Part shown: in pieces, positions 1 through 8,300 of the stretch
How positions within the stretch are numbered: the stretch's first letter is position 1
Layout of the letters: each line of letters begins with the position of its first letter
DNA from: CALBPI01 sp038533155
GTDB lineage: Bacteria > Pseudomonadota > Gammaproteobacteria > Steroidobacterales > Woeseiaceae
DNA: 64,000 nt
NCBI GenBank assembly: GCA_038533155.1
Contig: JBCAZH010000012.1
Coordinates: 1-64,000, forward strand
Reading direction: 5' to 3'
Made by a program: the position numbers and the translations under genes
The notes under the pieces: generated by a model
What the model was told of the DNA's origin: nothing
The model's input: the letters and a program-made list of their open reading frames with translations, nothing else
Database searches by the model: none

Positions 1-277
1 TCATGTTCTTCACGTAGTCAGCGTGTCCCGGACAGTCAACGTGAGCGTAGTGACGCGTGTCACTCTCGTACTCAACGTGCGCGGTCGCAATCGTGATGCC
101 ACGTGCTTTCTCTTCAGGCGCGTTATCAATCTGATCGTATGCGCGAACCTCACCACCGTGCTTCTCCGCCATACACTTGGTCAGCGCCGCCGTCAGCGTC
201 GTCTTACCATGGTCAACGTGGCCAATCGTACCCACGTTCACGTGGGGCTTGGTTCTCTCAAACTTCTCTTTCGACAT
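1..277 (-). CDS. tuf: Elongation factor Tu, N-terminal part (runs off the window)
   Basis: Translation elongation factor Tu, the GTPase that carries aminoacyl-tRNA to the ribosome. Only the first 92 codons are present; the gene continues beyond base 1. The translation begins MSKEKFERTKPHVNVGTIGH and continues with the P-loop GHVDHGKT, the switch I region with RGITI, and the G3 motif DCPGH, all standard for EF-Tu. The start ATG is at 277-275. It lies just downstream of tRNA-Thr, Gly and Tyr genes on the same strand, the order known from the tufB operon of gammaproteobacteria, so co-transcription with the tRNAs is likely. Identification is very secure; whether this is one of two tuf copies cannot be seen here. 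Confidence 0.98.
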   Translation of the reverse strand, partial: MSKEKFERTKPHVNVGTIGHVDHGKTTLTAALTKCMAEKHGGEVRAYDQIDNAPEEKARGITIATAHVEYESDTRHYAHVDCPGHADYVKNM

Positions 278-330
278 CGACCTAACTCTCCGGTCTGTTC
301 AATACAAATCTCAAACACAAATCTCAAACG

Positions 331-406
331 TGGTGCCCATAACTGGAGTCGAACCAGTGACCTCTTCCTTACCAAGAAAGTGCTCTACCGCCTGAGCTAT
401 ATGGGC
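331..406 (-). tRNA. tRNA-Thr (anticodon GGT)
   Basis: On the minus strand a 76-nt cloverleaf can be drawn. The 7-bp acceptor stem GCCCATA/TATGGGC is followed by an encoded ACCA end, the T arm contains GGTTCGACTCC, and the anticodon loop is TTGGTAA with anticodon GGT. It is the last tRNA before tuf, matching thrT in the tufB operon. Confidence 0.97.
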
Positions 407-436
407 CATGTTTCTTTTCTAACGCGGTAATCAACC

Positions 437-510
437 TGGAGCGGGTGATGGGAATCGAACCCACATCATCAGCTTGGAAGGCTGAGGTTCTACCGTTGAA
501 CTACACCCGC
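437..510 (-). tRNA. tRNA-Gly (anticodon TCC)
   Basis: A 74-nt cloverleaf on the minus strand with acceptor stem GCGGGTG/CACCCGC, anticodon loop CTTCCAA (anticodon TCC), T loop GGTTCGATTCC and an encoded TCCA end. It sits between tRNA-Tyr and tRNA-Thr, 30 nt from the latter, as in the tufB operon. Confidence 0.97.
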
Positions 511-647
511 CTGATCGCCACGCGCCAGTTGTCATATCCGCGCCCTGAAGCCTTTTCCCCAGCCGCTAAAAAAGCCGGATCACCATCAATGACCCGGCAG
601 ACCGCCCGAAACGGCCCTGCATCCACACTTATATATATCGCTCTGTT

Positions 648-732
648 TGGTGGAGGGGGTAGGATTCGAACCTACGTAGGCATAGCCAGCAGATTTACAG
701 TCTGCCCTCGTTGACCGCTTGAGTACCCCTCC
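648..732 (-). tRNA. tRNA-Tyr (anticodon GTA)
   Basis: An 85-nt class II tRNA with a long variable arm. The acceptor stem is GGAGGGG/CCCCTCC, the anticodon loop CTGTAAA (anticodon GTA), the T arm GGTTCGAATCC and the 3' end ACCA. It is the first gene of the tRNA-tuf operon. About 137 nt without a recognisable gene separate it from tRNA-Gly. Confidence 0.97.
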
Positions 733-749
733 GCGAAGTACAGCCGGGT

Positions 750-779
750 ATTCTCCATCCGCGCCACCTCTGGTGTCAA
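750..779 (-). promoter_or_regulatory. Sigma-70 promoter of the tRNA-Tyr/Gly/Thr-tuf operon
   Basis: Reading the minus strand, a perfect -35 TTGACA (779-774) is followed after 18 nt by GAGAAT (755-750, 4 of 6 matches to TATAAT). Downstream comes a GC-rich stretch (ACCCGGC), and the tRNA 5' end follows 17 nt after the -10. A GC-rich discriminator is typical of stringently controlled stable-RNA promoters; that regulation is inferred. Confidence 0.65.
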
Positions 780-866
780 CCGGGTCCGACAAAAAAACCG
801 GTGGGATGGCAGGGCTTGATTGCAGCACCCGCGGCACCGAGCGCCGCCGGACCGGAAGTTCGCTCG

Positions 867-1394
867 CTAGACGAGATGCGCCCGACGACACCAATGCCAC
901 GGTTCGTAGATGTAACCGTGCGGGTTATCGCGTGGGTAACTCATCGTAAACCCATGATCTTTGGCGTTTTTTTTCAGCCAGTCGAACGCTGGGCTGCGCT
1001 CGAATGCCTCGACCAGTGGCGGCACGCCCGGCGTCGCTATATCGACAGCGCAACCGGTGTGATGCTCGCTGCAACCCGGCGCGGCGTTTACCTGCAATAT
1101 CTCGTCGAGAGACTGCCCTTTTTCGAGTTTTTGTTGAATCAGCGTGGCCTGGTACTCGTAGCTGCGAAAACCACTCACCAAAAGAAGGTCAATGCCCTCC
1201 GCGGCCGCCGCTTGACGCATCCCCACCCACTGGCCGGCAGTCACAGGCTCTAACATCTGCTCTCTACCCATGATATTCGGACCGGCACTAACCAACGACT
1301 CGGCCTCGCCGAAAACCGGCAACTCATGCCGCGCCGCATAGTCGGTCGGAATCCCAATGGTCTCCAGAATTTCTGCAAGGCTTGTTGCCGACAC
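867..1394 (-). CDS. M15-family D,D-carboxypeptidase (VanY-like)
   Basis: Predicted zinc D-alanyl-D-alanine carboxypeptidase of the M15 (VanY/DdcY-like) group, which trims the terminal D-Ala of peptidoglycan stem peptides. The 175-residue product holds the family signature SEHHTGCAVDIA (zinc ligands His112 and Asp118) and the C-terminal EPWHW (His167, third ligand), with the conserved SGFRS upstream. No signal peptide or membrane anchor is seen at the GTG start (1394-1392), so it is either cytoplasmic or starts elsewhere; no better in-frame start is evident. It is divergent from cmoA and sits upstream of the tRNA-Tyr promoter. Family assignment is firm; the cellular role, maturation or recycling, is open. 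Confidence 0.88.
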   Translation of the reverse strand: MSATSLAEILETIGIPTDYAARHELPVFGEAESLVSAGPNIMGREQMLEPVTAGQWVGMRQAAAAEGIDLLLVSGFRSYEYQATLIQQKLEKGQSLDEILQVNAAPGCSEHHTGCAVDIATPGVPPLVEAFERSPAFDWLKKNAKDHGFTMSYPRDNPHGYIYEPWHWCRRAHLV

Positions 1395-1469
1395 CGTGGC
1401 CCCCTACTTCAAGCGGTAAATAGTGTAACAGTCAGCGAGCGAGCGCTGTGGCGGATACAATACGCGCGC

Positions 1470-2204
1470 ATGATAAAAGATACGCTCTTCGACTCTGAGG
1501 CCGCGGGTCGGGTTCAGTTCCGCTTCGACGATACGGTTGCCCGCGTGTTCCCGGACATGATCAACCGATCGGTTCCGGGCTACGCCGCCACACTCGATGG
1601 GATCGCCTTGATCGCACATCAGGTGGTTCGACCAAGCGGGAAGGTGTACGACCTCGGCTGCACACTCGGCGCAGCCCTGTTGGCGACGGCCCAGGGTATC
1701 GGCGACAGACCAGCCACATTGGTTGGTGTCGATAACAGCGCGGCCATGATCGATCGCTGCAAGGCTGACGCCCGGTTTATCGATCGCCCGCAGCGGTTCG
1801 AGTTCGAATTGGCGGATCTGGAAACATTCGAGTTCGAAGCCGCGGATCTCATCATCTTGAGCTACACGCTGCAGTTTCTGAAACCCGCAGCCAGAGGACC
1901 ATTGTTGCAGCGAATCTTCGATGCATTGCGCCCGGGAGGCGCGTTGGTACTGGCCGAAAAGTTCTGCTTCGATGACACCAACATCGCGTCGCGGATGACG
2001 AATCTGCATCACGATTTCAAGCGCGCCCACCACTATTCAGATCTAGAGATCGCCGGTAAGCGCGCCGCGCTCGAGGACGTTCTAATTGCCGAAACGCGGG
2101 AAGCACATTTGGATCGCCTGACATCGATCGGTTTTAAGGAGGTTGTACTGTGGCACGCGGCGATCAACTTCGGCGCGTTTTTAGCGATCCGCCCAGATGA
2201 TTGA
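1470..2204 (+). CDS. cmoA: Carboxy-S-adenosyl-L-methionine synthase CmoA
   Basis: Makes carboxy-SAM from SAM and prephenate, the donor that CmoB uses to modify the wobble uridine of tRNAs to cmo5U. The 244-residue protein is a class I methyltransferase fold: the SAM-binding motif is VYDLGCTLGAAL (about residues 60-71), followed by VGVDNS and the long ILSYTLQFL region typical of CmoA. The ATG at 1470 was chosen because the product then starts MIKDTLFDSE, as in the family; the reading frame is open 48 codons further upstream, but that extension resembles nothing in CmoA. It overlaps cmoB by 8 nt, so the two are translationally coupled. Confidence 0.95.
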   Translation: MIKDTLFDSEAAGRVQFRFDDTVARVFPDMINRSVPGYAATLDGIALIAHQVVRPSGKVYDLGCTLGAALLATAQGIGDRPATLVGVDNSAAMIDRCKADARFIDRPQRFEFELADLETFEFEAADLIILSYTLQFLKPAARGPLLQRIFDALRPGGALVLAEKFCFDDTNIASRMTNLHHDFKRAHHYSDLEIAGKRAALEDVLIAETREAHLDRLTSIGFKEVVLWHAAINFGAFLAIRPDD

Positions 2205-3153
2205 GCTCACAGAGCAACACTTTCTGGAAACGCTGCGGGCGACGGTGTTCGACCAACACGCTGGGGCGCTGACTGAAGCGCTCACCGAGCAACACCTGAA
2301 GCATGGAGATTGGGGGGAGTGGGCCGAGGCGATCAGTGCGCTACCGCAATCCGTTGAATCGGTATCGCTGGACCCGATTCCCGCGCTCACGTTTGGTCCA
2401 GCCGTTGACGCCGATGCGCTGGCAGAGAATCTGATGCGCCTGCACCCATGGCGAAAAGGCCCATGGCGCTTCGGCGCGGTCGACATTGACTGCGAGTGGC
2501 GTAGCGATTGGAAGTGGGACCGAATCATAGACGCCGGCATCGATTTCACACACTCGCGAGTGCTTGATATCGGCGGCGGCAACGGCTACTTCGCGGTCCG
2601 TGCGGCGGCGGCAGGTGCGGCGGCGGTGTTAAACGTCGACCCGACGTTATTGTTCTATGCCCAATTCCTCGCCTTCGCTCGACTGGCGAGACTTCGATCG
2701 GTCGCTATGGTGCCGCTGCGGTTCGAGGTTCTGCCGGCCATCGGCGCCTTCGATATCGTGTTAAGTCTCGGTGTGCTGTATCACCGGCGTGACCCCTTCG
2801 AACACCTGCAGTCGATCAAAGCACGCCTCGCACCGAGCGGGCTGCTGGCGCTGGAAACACTCGTCATCGAAGGCGAATCTAGTTCAGTCCTGGTGCCGAA
2901 GGACCGCTACGCAAGGATGCGAAACGTCTGGTTCCTGCCGAGCGTAGATGCTCTAACCGTCTGGCTTGAAAGAACCGGGTTTGAAGACATCCAGTGCCAC
3001 GACGTCACTGCGACTAACGTAGAGGAACAGCGCCCGACAGCCTGGATGCAATTTGACTCGCTGGCAAACGCTTTGGCACCAGATGACGCCTCACGAACCG
3101 TCGAGGGTCACCCTGCCCCTCGGCGCGCGCTGTTTACGGCGAGGACGCCCTGA
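2197..3153 (+). CDS. cmoB: tRNA U34 carboxymethyltransferase CmoB
   Basis: Transfers the carboxymethyl group of carboxy-SAM to 5-hydroxyuridine-34 of tRNA, completing cmo5U formation in the cytoplasm. The 318-residue protein has the expected two-part build: an N-terminal helical region with the conserved LHPWRKGPW (about 83-91), then a Rossmann methyltransferase domain with VLDIGGGNGYFA (about 124-135) and LSLGVLYHRRDP (about 188-199), a CmoB hallmark. E. coli CmoB is of similar length. The glycine motif GGGNGY differs slightly from the usual GCGSGY. Start ATG at 2197 lies inside the end of cmoA. srkA follows after 2 nt, so cmoA-cmoB-srkA looks like one operon. Confidence 0.95.
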   Translation: MIELTEQHFLETLRATVFDQHAGALTEALTEQHLKHGDWGEWAEAISALPQSVESVSLDPIPALTFGPAVDADALAENLMRLHPWRKGPWRFGAVDIDCEWRSDWKWDRIIDAGIDFTHSRVLDIGGGNGYFAVRAAAAGAAAVLNVDPTLLFYAQFLAFARLARLRSVAMVPLRFEVLPAIGAFDIVLSLGVLYHRRDPFEHLQSIKARLAPSGLLALETLVIEGESSSVLVPKDRYARMRNVWFLPSVDALTVWLERTGFEDIQCHDVTATNVEEQRPTAWMQFDSLANALAPDDASRTVEGHPAPRRALFTARTP

Positions 3154-3155
3154 AC

Positions 3156-4145
3156 ATGGCCCTCGGATTCGACACTCTACTACCAGAGCAAATCTTGTCC
3201 GCCATCGAGCAAGCAGGCTTTCGTTGCACGGGCGAGTTGCTCGCACTGAACAGTTACGAGAATCGCGTCTACCGCGCCGCTCTCGACTCAGGCGAACGCG
3301 TTGTTGCCAAGTTTTATCGACCTGGACGTTGGTCGAATGCCGCCATCGAGGAAGAGCATGACTACGCCACGCGGCTCCGAGCAGCAGATCTGGACATCGT
3401 GGCGCCCCTTGTGTTCGATGGCGCGTCGCTGTTGCATATCGATGGATTTCGACTGGCCATCTATCCGTGCGTCGGAGGGCGCTGGCCGGCATTAGAAGAC
3501 GAAGAACTGCTGCGACAGGTCGGTCGTTTGGTCGCACGTATGCACCTCAGCACAGGTGATATGAAATTCCACCACCGACCCGCGATTGATGTGACGCGGT
3601 TTGGGTGGGAAGCACGCGATGCCGTTTTGAACAGCGAGTTTATCCCCGAGGCACTTGAAGCCGCGTATGAATCCGTGACCGATGACCTACTAGATCAAGT
3701 CGAATCGGAACTCTCGCAAGTTAGTGCTCAGCACCTAGCGATCCACAACGACTTGCACCCAGGTAACCTACTGCAGGACGGCCCCGTACTGCATGTCGTC
3801 GACACCGATGACGCCGCCAACGGTCCAGCCGTGCAAGACCTCTGGATGCTGTTGTCCGGCCCGCGCGAACAACAAGCGCAGCAATTGGACACCGTGTTAG
3901 ACGGGTACCAGCAGTTCCGTGATTTTGATTTTTCCGAGTTGGCCTTAATCGAGCCGTTACGGACATTGCGAATCGTGCATTACGCCGCCTGGCTTGCGAG
4001 ACGATGGCATGATCCGGCGTTCCAACAAGCATTCCCATGGTTCGACGGCGCACGCTATTGGAACGAGCATATCCTCGCATTGAGAGAACAACAGGATGCG
4101 ATGCGCACCCCATTTCAACTCAGTGCGAGCGGTTATCCTGCATAA
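3156..4145 (+). CDS. srkA: Stress response kinase SrkA (YihE/RdoA) family
   Basis: Predicted Ser/Thr protein kinase of the SrkA/YihE group, cytoplasmic, known in E. coli to counter stress-induced cell death and to respond to the Cpx envelope-stress pathway. The 329-residue length matches the family. Visible motifs are LNSYENRVY and VAKFYRPGRW (nucleotide-binding lysine) in the N-lobe, the catalytic loop HNDLHPGNLL, where HGDCHPGN is usual (Asp retained), and the metal-binding VVDTDDAANGPAVQDLWML. It follows cmoB by 2 nt. Its 3' end overlaps the convergent SodC-like lipoprotein gene by 13 nt. Confidence 0.92.
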   Translation: MALGFDTLLPEQILSAIEQAGFRCTGELLALNSYENRVYRAALDSGERVVAKFYRPGRWSNAAIEEEHDYATRLRAADLDIVAPLVFDGASLLHIDGFRLAIYPCVGGRWPALEDEELLRQVGRLVARMHLSTGDMKFHHRPAIDVTRFGWEARDAVLNSEFIPEALEAAYESVTDDLLDQVESELSQVSAQHLAIHNDLHPGNLLQDGPVLHVVDTDDAANGPAVQDLWMLLSGPREQQAQQLDTVLDGYQQFRDFDFSELALIEPLRTLRIVHYAAWLARRWHDPAFQQAFPWFDGARYWNEHILALREQQDAMRTPFQLSASGYPA

Positions 4146-4615
4146 ATCTCTAGCACGCCGCACGCGACGACTTGCGGTGCTTGCGAGTCATCGTCTGCCA
4201 GCGGACCTTGCACGAGTACAGTGAGTTGATCGAAGCTCGCGGCACCCTCCGCCTCTGGGCCCTCTAACGAAAACTTCCCCTGACCGAATTCGGATGCGGC
4301 GAACTCGCCGATTGCGCGGTTCGGCGCTGGATTGGTGCAACCCCCCGCACTGCCAGTGGACAACTGGTATTGGCCTATCGGTAGCCGATCGATAGCGCCG
4401 CCGAACACGACACGGTTCCCATCCGGCAAAGCCACCAGTGCGCCCTCAACTCCCAGACTTGTTGTCGGCAGTAAGGTCGCGACCAGCGCTCTCGGTGCGG
4501 CAGTTTCGGTGTTGTTCGTCGCTGAACCGAGATGATCCGGCATCAATGGTGCGGGACGTTGCCCACACCCAACACCAACCACAAGGCTGAAAACTAGCGC
4601 GGCAAGCAAGCGCAT
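4133..4615 (-). CDS. SodC-like lipoprotein lacking the metal ligands
   Basis: Putative lipoprotein of 160 residues. From the ATG at 4615 it begins with a hydrophobic signal, and Cys follows VVGVG as the candidate lipidation site; the position -3 residue is Gly, so the lipobox is weak. The body has the outline of Cu/Zn superoxide dismutase: a GxxLPxGQY turn, a disulfide-position GGCTNP, and a C-terminal VACGVLEI resembling the ACGVI end of SodC. The copper and zinc histidines (GxHGFHxH and the later HxxxxxxxxGH stretch) are absent; no His lies where they should be. It would therefore be a non-enzymatic SOD-fold protein, as known for some eukaryotic and viral SOD homologues. A TTG at 4648 is an alternative start. 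It follows the rhomboid gene closely and may be co-transcribed. The family call is moderate. Confidence 0.6.
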   Translation of the reverse strand: MRLLAALVFSLVVGVGCGQRPAPLMPDHLGSATNNTETAAPRALVATLLPTTSLGVEGALVALPDGNRVVFGGAIDRLPIGQYQLSTGSAGGCTNPAPNRAIGEFAASEFGQGKFSLEGPEAEGAASFDQLTVLVQGPLADDDSQAPQVVACGVLEIYAG

Positions 4616-4644
4616 CGACGGATACCGGATCACCAACGGCAGAC

Positions 4645-5259
4645 TCAAAACCGACGGCGCGGCGTCTGTGACCGCCAGTAAAGCATCATGCCGAGTCCGG
4701 CAACCATGCCACCAAGATGCGCAAAGTGCGCAATGCCCGTTCTGATGCCGCTGGCGCCGAGGTAGAGCTCCATGACACCGAAGACGATAACCATATATTT
4801 AGCCTTCATCGGAATCGGCGGGAACATCAACATGAGCTCACGCTCTGGGTAGGTCATCCCGTACGCCAAAAGGACACCAAAGACTCCGCCCGACGCGCCG
4901 ATCATCGGTGCAGCAATGCCTCCGGTTGCCACACTCAGTGCAAACTGTCCAGCGGCGCCGCCCAACACGCTTACCAAATAGAACACCAGAAATCGCCGCG
5001 AACCCCATCGATACTCCAGCTCTCGCCCGAACATCCACAGCGAGAACATGTTGAACGCCAGGTGAGTCACACTTCCGTGGAGGAACGAGTAGGTAACGGG
5101 CTGCCAAAATCGAAAGTTCGGCTCGAACGTCCAGAGCGCGAAGTAGCCGCCGTAGCGTCCCAGCGACGTCGACTGGAGCAGGACGAAAACCACAGCGCAG
5201 CTAATCAGCAAGCCAAAAATTACGGGCGGAAAGGTGTCCTGTCGGTTGAGTCGCTGCAT
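4645..5259 (-). CDS. Rhomboid-family intramembrane serine protease
   Basis: Polytopic inner-membrane protease that cuts transmembrane substrates. The 204-residue protein shows about six hydrophobic segments. The first loop ends in WRFWQPVTYSFLHG-type sequence (here NFRFWQPVTYSFLHGS), then HLAFNMFSLWMFG, the catalytic serine in IGASGGVFG (about residue 122) and the catalytic histidine in AHFAHLGGMVAG (about residue 180). This is the short GlpG-like core with a WQP-type N-terminus common in proteobacteria. Start ATG at 5259. It is divergent from the tandem uvrA gene, and its stop overlaps a possible TTG start of the downstream lipoprotein gene. Confidence 0.93.
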   Translation of the reverse strand: MQRLNRQDTFPPVIFGLLISCAVVFVLLQSTSLGRYGGYFALWTFEPNFRFWQPVTYSFLHGSVTHLAFNMFSLWMFGRELEYRWGSRRFLVFYLVSVLGGAAGQFALSVATGGIAAPMIGASGGVFGVLLAYGMTYPERELMLMFPPIPMKAKYMVIVFGVMELYLGASGIRTGIAHFAHLGGMVAGLGMMLYWRSQTPRRRF

Positions 5260-5268
5260 GGTCAGGCG

Positions 5269-5297
5269 TTGTCCTGGAGGATTTGAGTCAGTATAAC
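5269..5297 (+). promoter_or_regulatory. Sigma-70 promoter of the tandem uvrA-like gene
   Basis: TTGTCC (5269-5274) and TATAAC (5292-5297) are separated by exactly 17 nt. They match the consensus at 4 of 6 and 5 of 6 positions and lie 45 nt before the ATG at 5343. No LexA box is obvious by eye in this 83-nt divergent region. Confidence 0.6.
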
Positions 5298-5342
5298 GAC
5301 TAGCCCGCGCAAACCTCGCCCAATCTTTTGATCGGAGACCGC

Positions 5343-8300
5343 ATGCCCCGCTCTCGCAAGCGCATCCAGGTAACTGGTGCCCGGCAGAACAATCTCAAAA
5401 ACTTGGATATTGATTTGCCACTCAATGAGTTGATCGTCATTACGGGCGTCTCTGGCAGCGGCAAGTCATCGCTGGCATTTGACACGGTTTACGCCGAGGG
5501 CCAAAGACGCTATGTCGAAACGTTTTCCCCGTACGCGCGTCAGTTCTTGGATCGGATGGATAAACCCCAAGTCGATCAGGTGCGAGGAATTCCGCCAGCG
5601 ATCGCAATCGATCAGACCAACCCGGTCAGGACGTCGCGTTCGACCGTCGGCACGATGACTGAGCTCAATGATCACCTGAAGTTACTGTATGCCCGAGCGG
5701 CAGACCTATACAACGGCATCTCCGACGAACCGATTATCGAGGACTCACCCCAGACGATCTGGACGAAGATTTCAAACCGCATGCCCGATGCGAAAATCGC
5801 GATAGCGTTCGATCAAGAACGACCCAACCAATTCACCGTGGACGAAATGCGAGCATTTCTGTCTCAACAGGGCTACACACGCGTCAAAGAAAAAGCAGGC
5901 GACGTGCTGCAGATCACGCAGGATCGCATTCGTGTCCGCGAACAAACCAAAGACCGCTTCTTCGAGGCGGTGGAGACGGCGCTGGCACGTGGCAACGGCC
6001 GCGTGACCATCATTAATCTCGAGGACCACAGCGAGCACCTATTCTCGAACAGGCTGTACTGTCCGACGTTGGATAAAACGTTCGACTTCCCAACGCCCAG
6101 CCGGTTCTCATTCAATTCTCCGCTCGGCGCTTGCGAAACCTGCCGAGGTTTCGGTCGCACGATGGGCATCGACATGGATCTCGTGGTGCCGGACTCCAAT
6201 GCAACGCTTCGGGATGGCGCCATCAAACCGATCCAAACCGGCCAGTTCGCCGAGCTGCAAACGCGACTCGTCGGTCGGGCGAAAGCGGCGAAAGTGGACA
6301 TCGACAAACCGTGGCACGCGCTAACAGACCGTGAGATGGAATGGGTCATGGTCGGGGACGACCACCGCAAGGGCAACAAATACTGGCCGGGCATCAATGC
6401 AGTGTTCGAGTGGCTCGAGAGCAAGGCCTACAAAATGCACGTGCGGGTGCTGCTATCGCGCTATCGCAGCTATGAAGTGTGCGCCAGTTGCCAGGGTGCT
6501 CGCCTCAAACAGGATGCGCTTTGCTGGCGTCTCGGTGACAAAGCGCTCACCGAAGCACTCGCACCGGAACATGCGGGGCCCTCGCCGGGACTCAACATCC
6601 ACCAGCTAATGCTGCTGCCGATTCAGAGACTTGCAGAATTCTTCGATCGACTGACGCTGAATCGCGAATCGGATGAAGCGATGGATCTCCTGCTCGACGC
6701 CATCCGAACTCGAATCGGCTTCTTGCGGGACACTGGGCTCGGCTATCTGACGCTGGATCGTCAATCGCGAACGCTGTCGGGTGGGGAAGTGCAAAGGATC
6801 AACCTCACTACGGCGCTCGGCACATCCCTGGTCAATACACTGTTTGTTCTCGACGAACCCAGCATCGGATTGCATCCACGAGACCTCGATCGCATCAACG
6901 AAGTGTTGCTGCGACTGCGAGACGCCGGCAACACGCTACTCGTCGTCGAGCATGATCCGGCAGTTATGCTCGCGGCCGACCGTATTGTGGACATGGGGCC
7001 GGGGCCGGGCGAGGCAGGCGGTTCGATCGTCTTCAACGGAAAGCCGACCGCGTTGGCAAAGAGTAAACAATCCCCGACTGCACCGTATCTGACCGGCGCT
7101 CGCAATGCCGCCGATGCAAGAACACGACGGACGCTGCCGAAGAACGGCCCCGCACTTCGCATTACAGGCGCGCGCCAACACAACCTAAAAGACGTTGATG
7201 TGACCATTCCGCTCGACGGACTGGTTTGTGTCACCGGTGTTTCCGGCAGCGGAAAGTCCACTTTGATTGGCGACATTCTCTATCCGTCGTTGAGCCGCGC
7301 ATTGGGCAAAGGCGGTCCGGCCCCGGGGCCGCACGATACCGTCGACGGTATCGAACAACTCGACGACGCCATTTTTGTCGATCAGAGCCCGATTGGGAAA
7401 ACCACGCGTTCCAATCCGGCGAGTTTCGTTGGCGCTTTTGATCCGATTCGCAAACGCTTTACGAAGGTACCGCTCGCCATTGAGCGCGACTATAAACCTG
7501 GAACGTTTAGCTTTAATTCTGGGACTGGCCGCTGCCCCACCTGTGGCGGCAACGGTTTCGAGCACATCGAGATGCAATTCCTGTCCGACGTCTACCTGCG
7601 GTGCTCCGACTGCGACGGTCGCCGGTTCCGAGATGAGATACTCGAAGTTAAGCTGTTCTCCGCCAATTCGGACTCCAAACCCCTGTCGATTGCTGACGTA
7701 CTGGAGCTGACTGTCAGAGAAGCGTGTGAATTCTTCAGTGATGCACCCGACGTCTTGGCGAGGCTGCAGCCCCTGCTCGACGTCGGACTCGACTACGTCG
7801 CGCTCGGTCAGCCAGTGCCGACGCTATCCGGCGGTGAGTCACAGCGACTCAAACTCGCGAAACACTTGGCGGAAGCAGCGAAAGGCAAGGGACGTCGAAA
7901 GCTGTTTCTGTTTGATGAGCCGACGACTGGCCTTCACTTCAGTGACATCGAAACTCTGCTCCGTGCATTCGACCAGTTGTTGGACCGAGGACACAGTATT
8001 GTGGTCATTGAACACAATCTCGATGTCATCGGTTCGGCGGATTGGGTGCTCGATCTCGGTCCAGAAGGTGGCGAATCCGGCGGCGAACTGCTGTTCAACG
8101 GATCTCCGGAGGATCTCGTCGAACAGACCAACAATGCGACCGGTCAAGCGCTTAAGAAATACCGTGCCGCTTTACGTGCTGGCTTTGGGGTTGAAGATGG
8201 CGCTGCAACGTACCAATCCAGCCGATCAGCAGCAGCATCAATCAGCATCCACAATGCCCGCGAACATAACCTTCAGTCTGTTGATGTGGAGATTCCAAGG

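Noticed and set aside
23..430. 135-codon plus-strand frame across tuf and tRNA-Thr
   Set aside because: It is antisense to tuf and a tRNA gene and cannot be a conserved protein gene.
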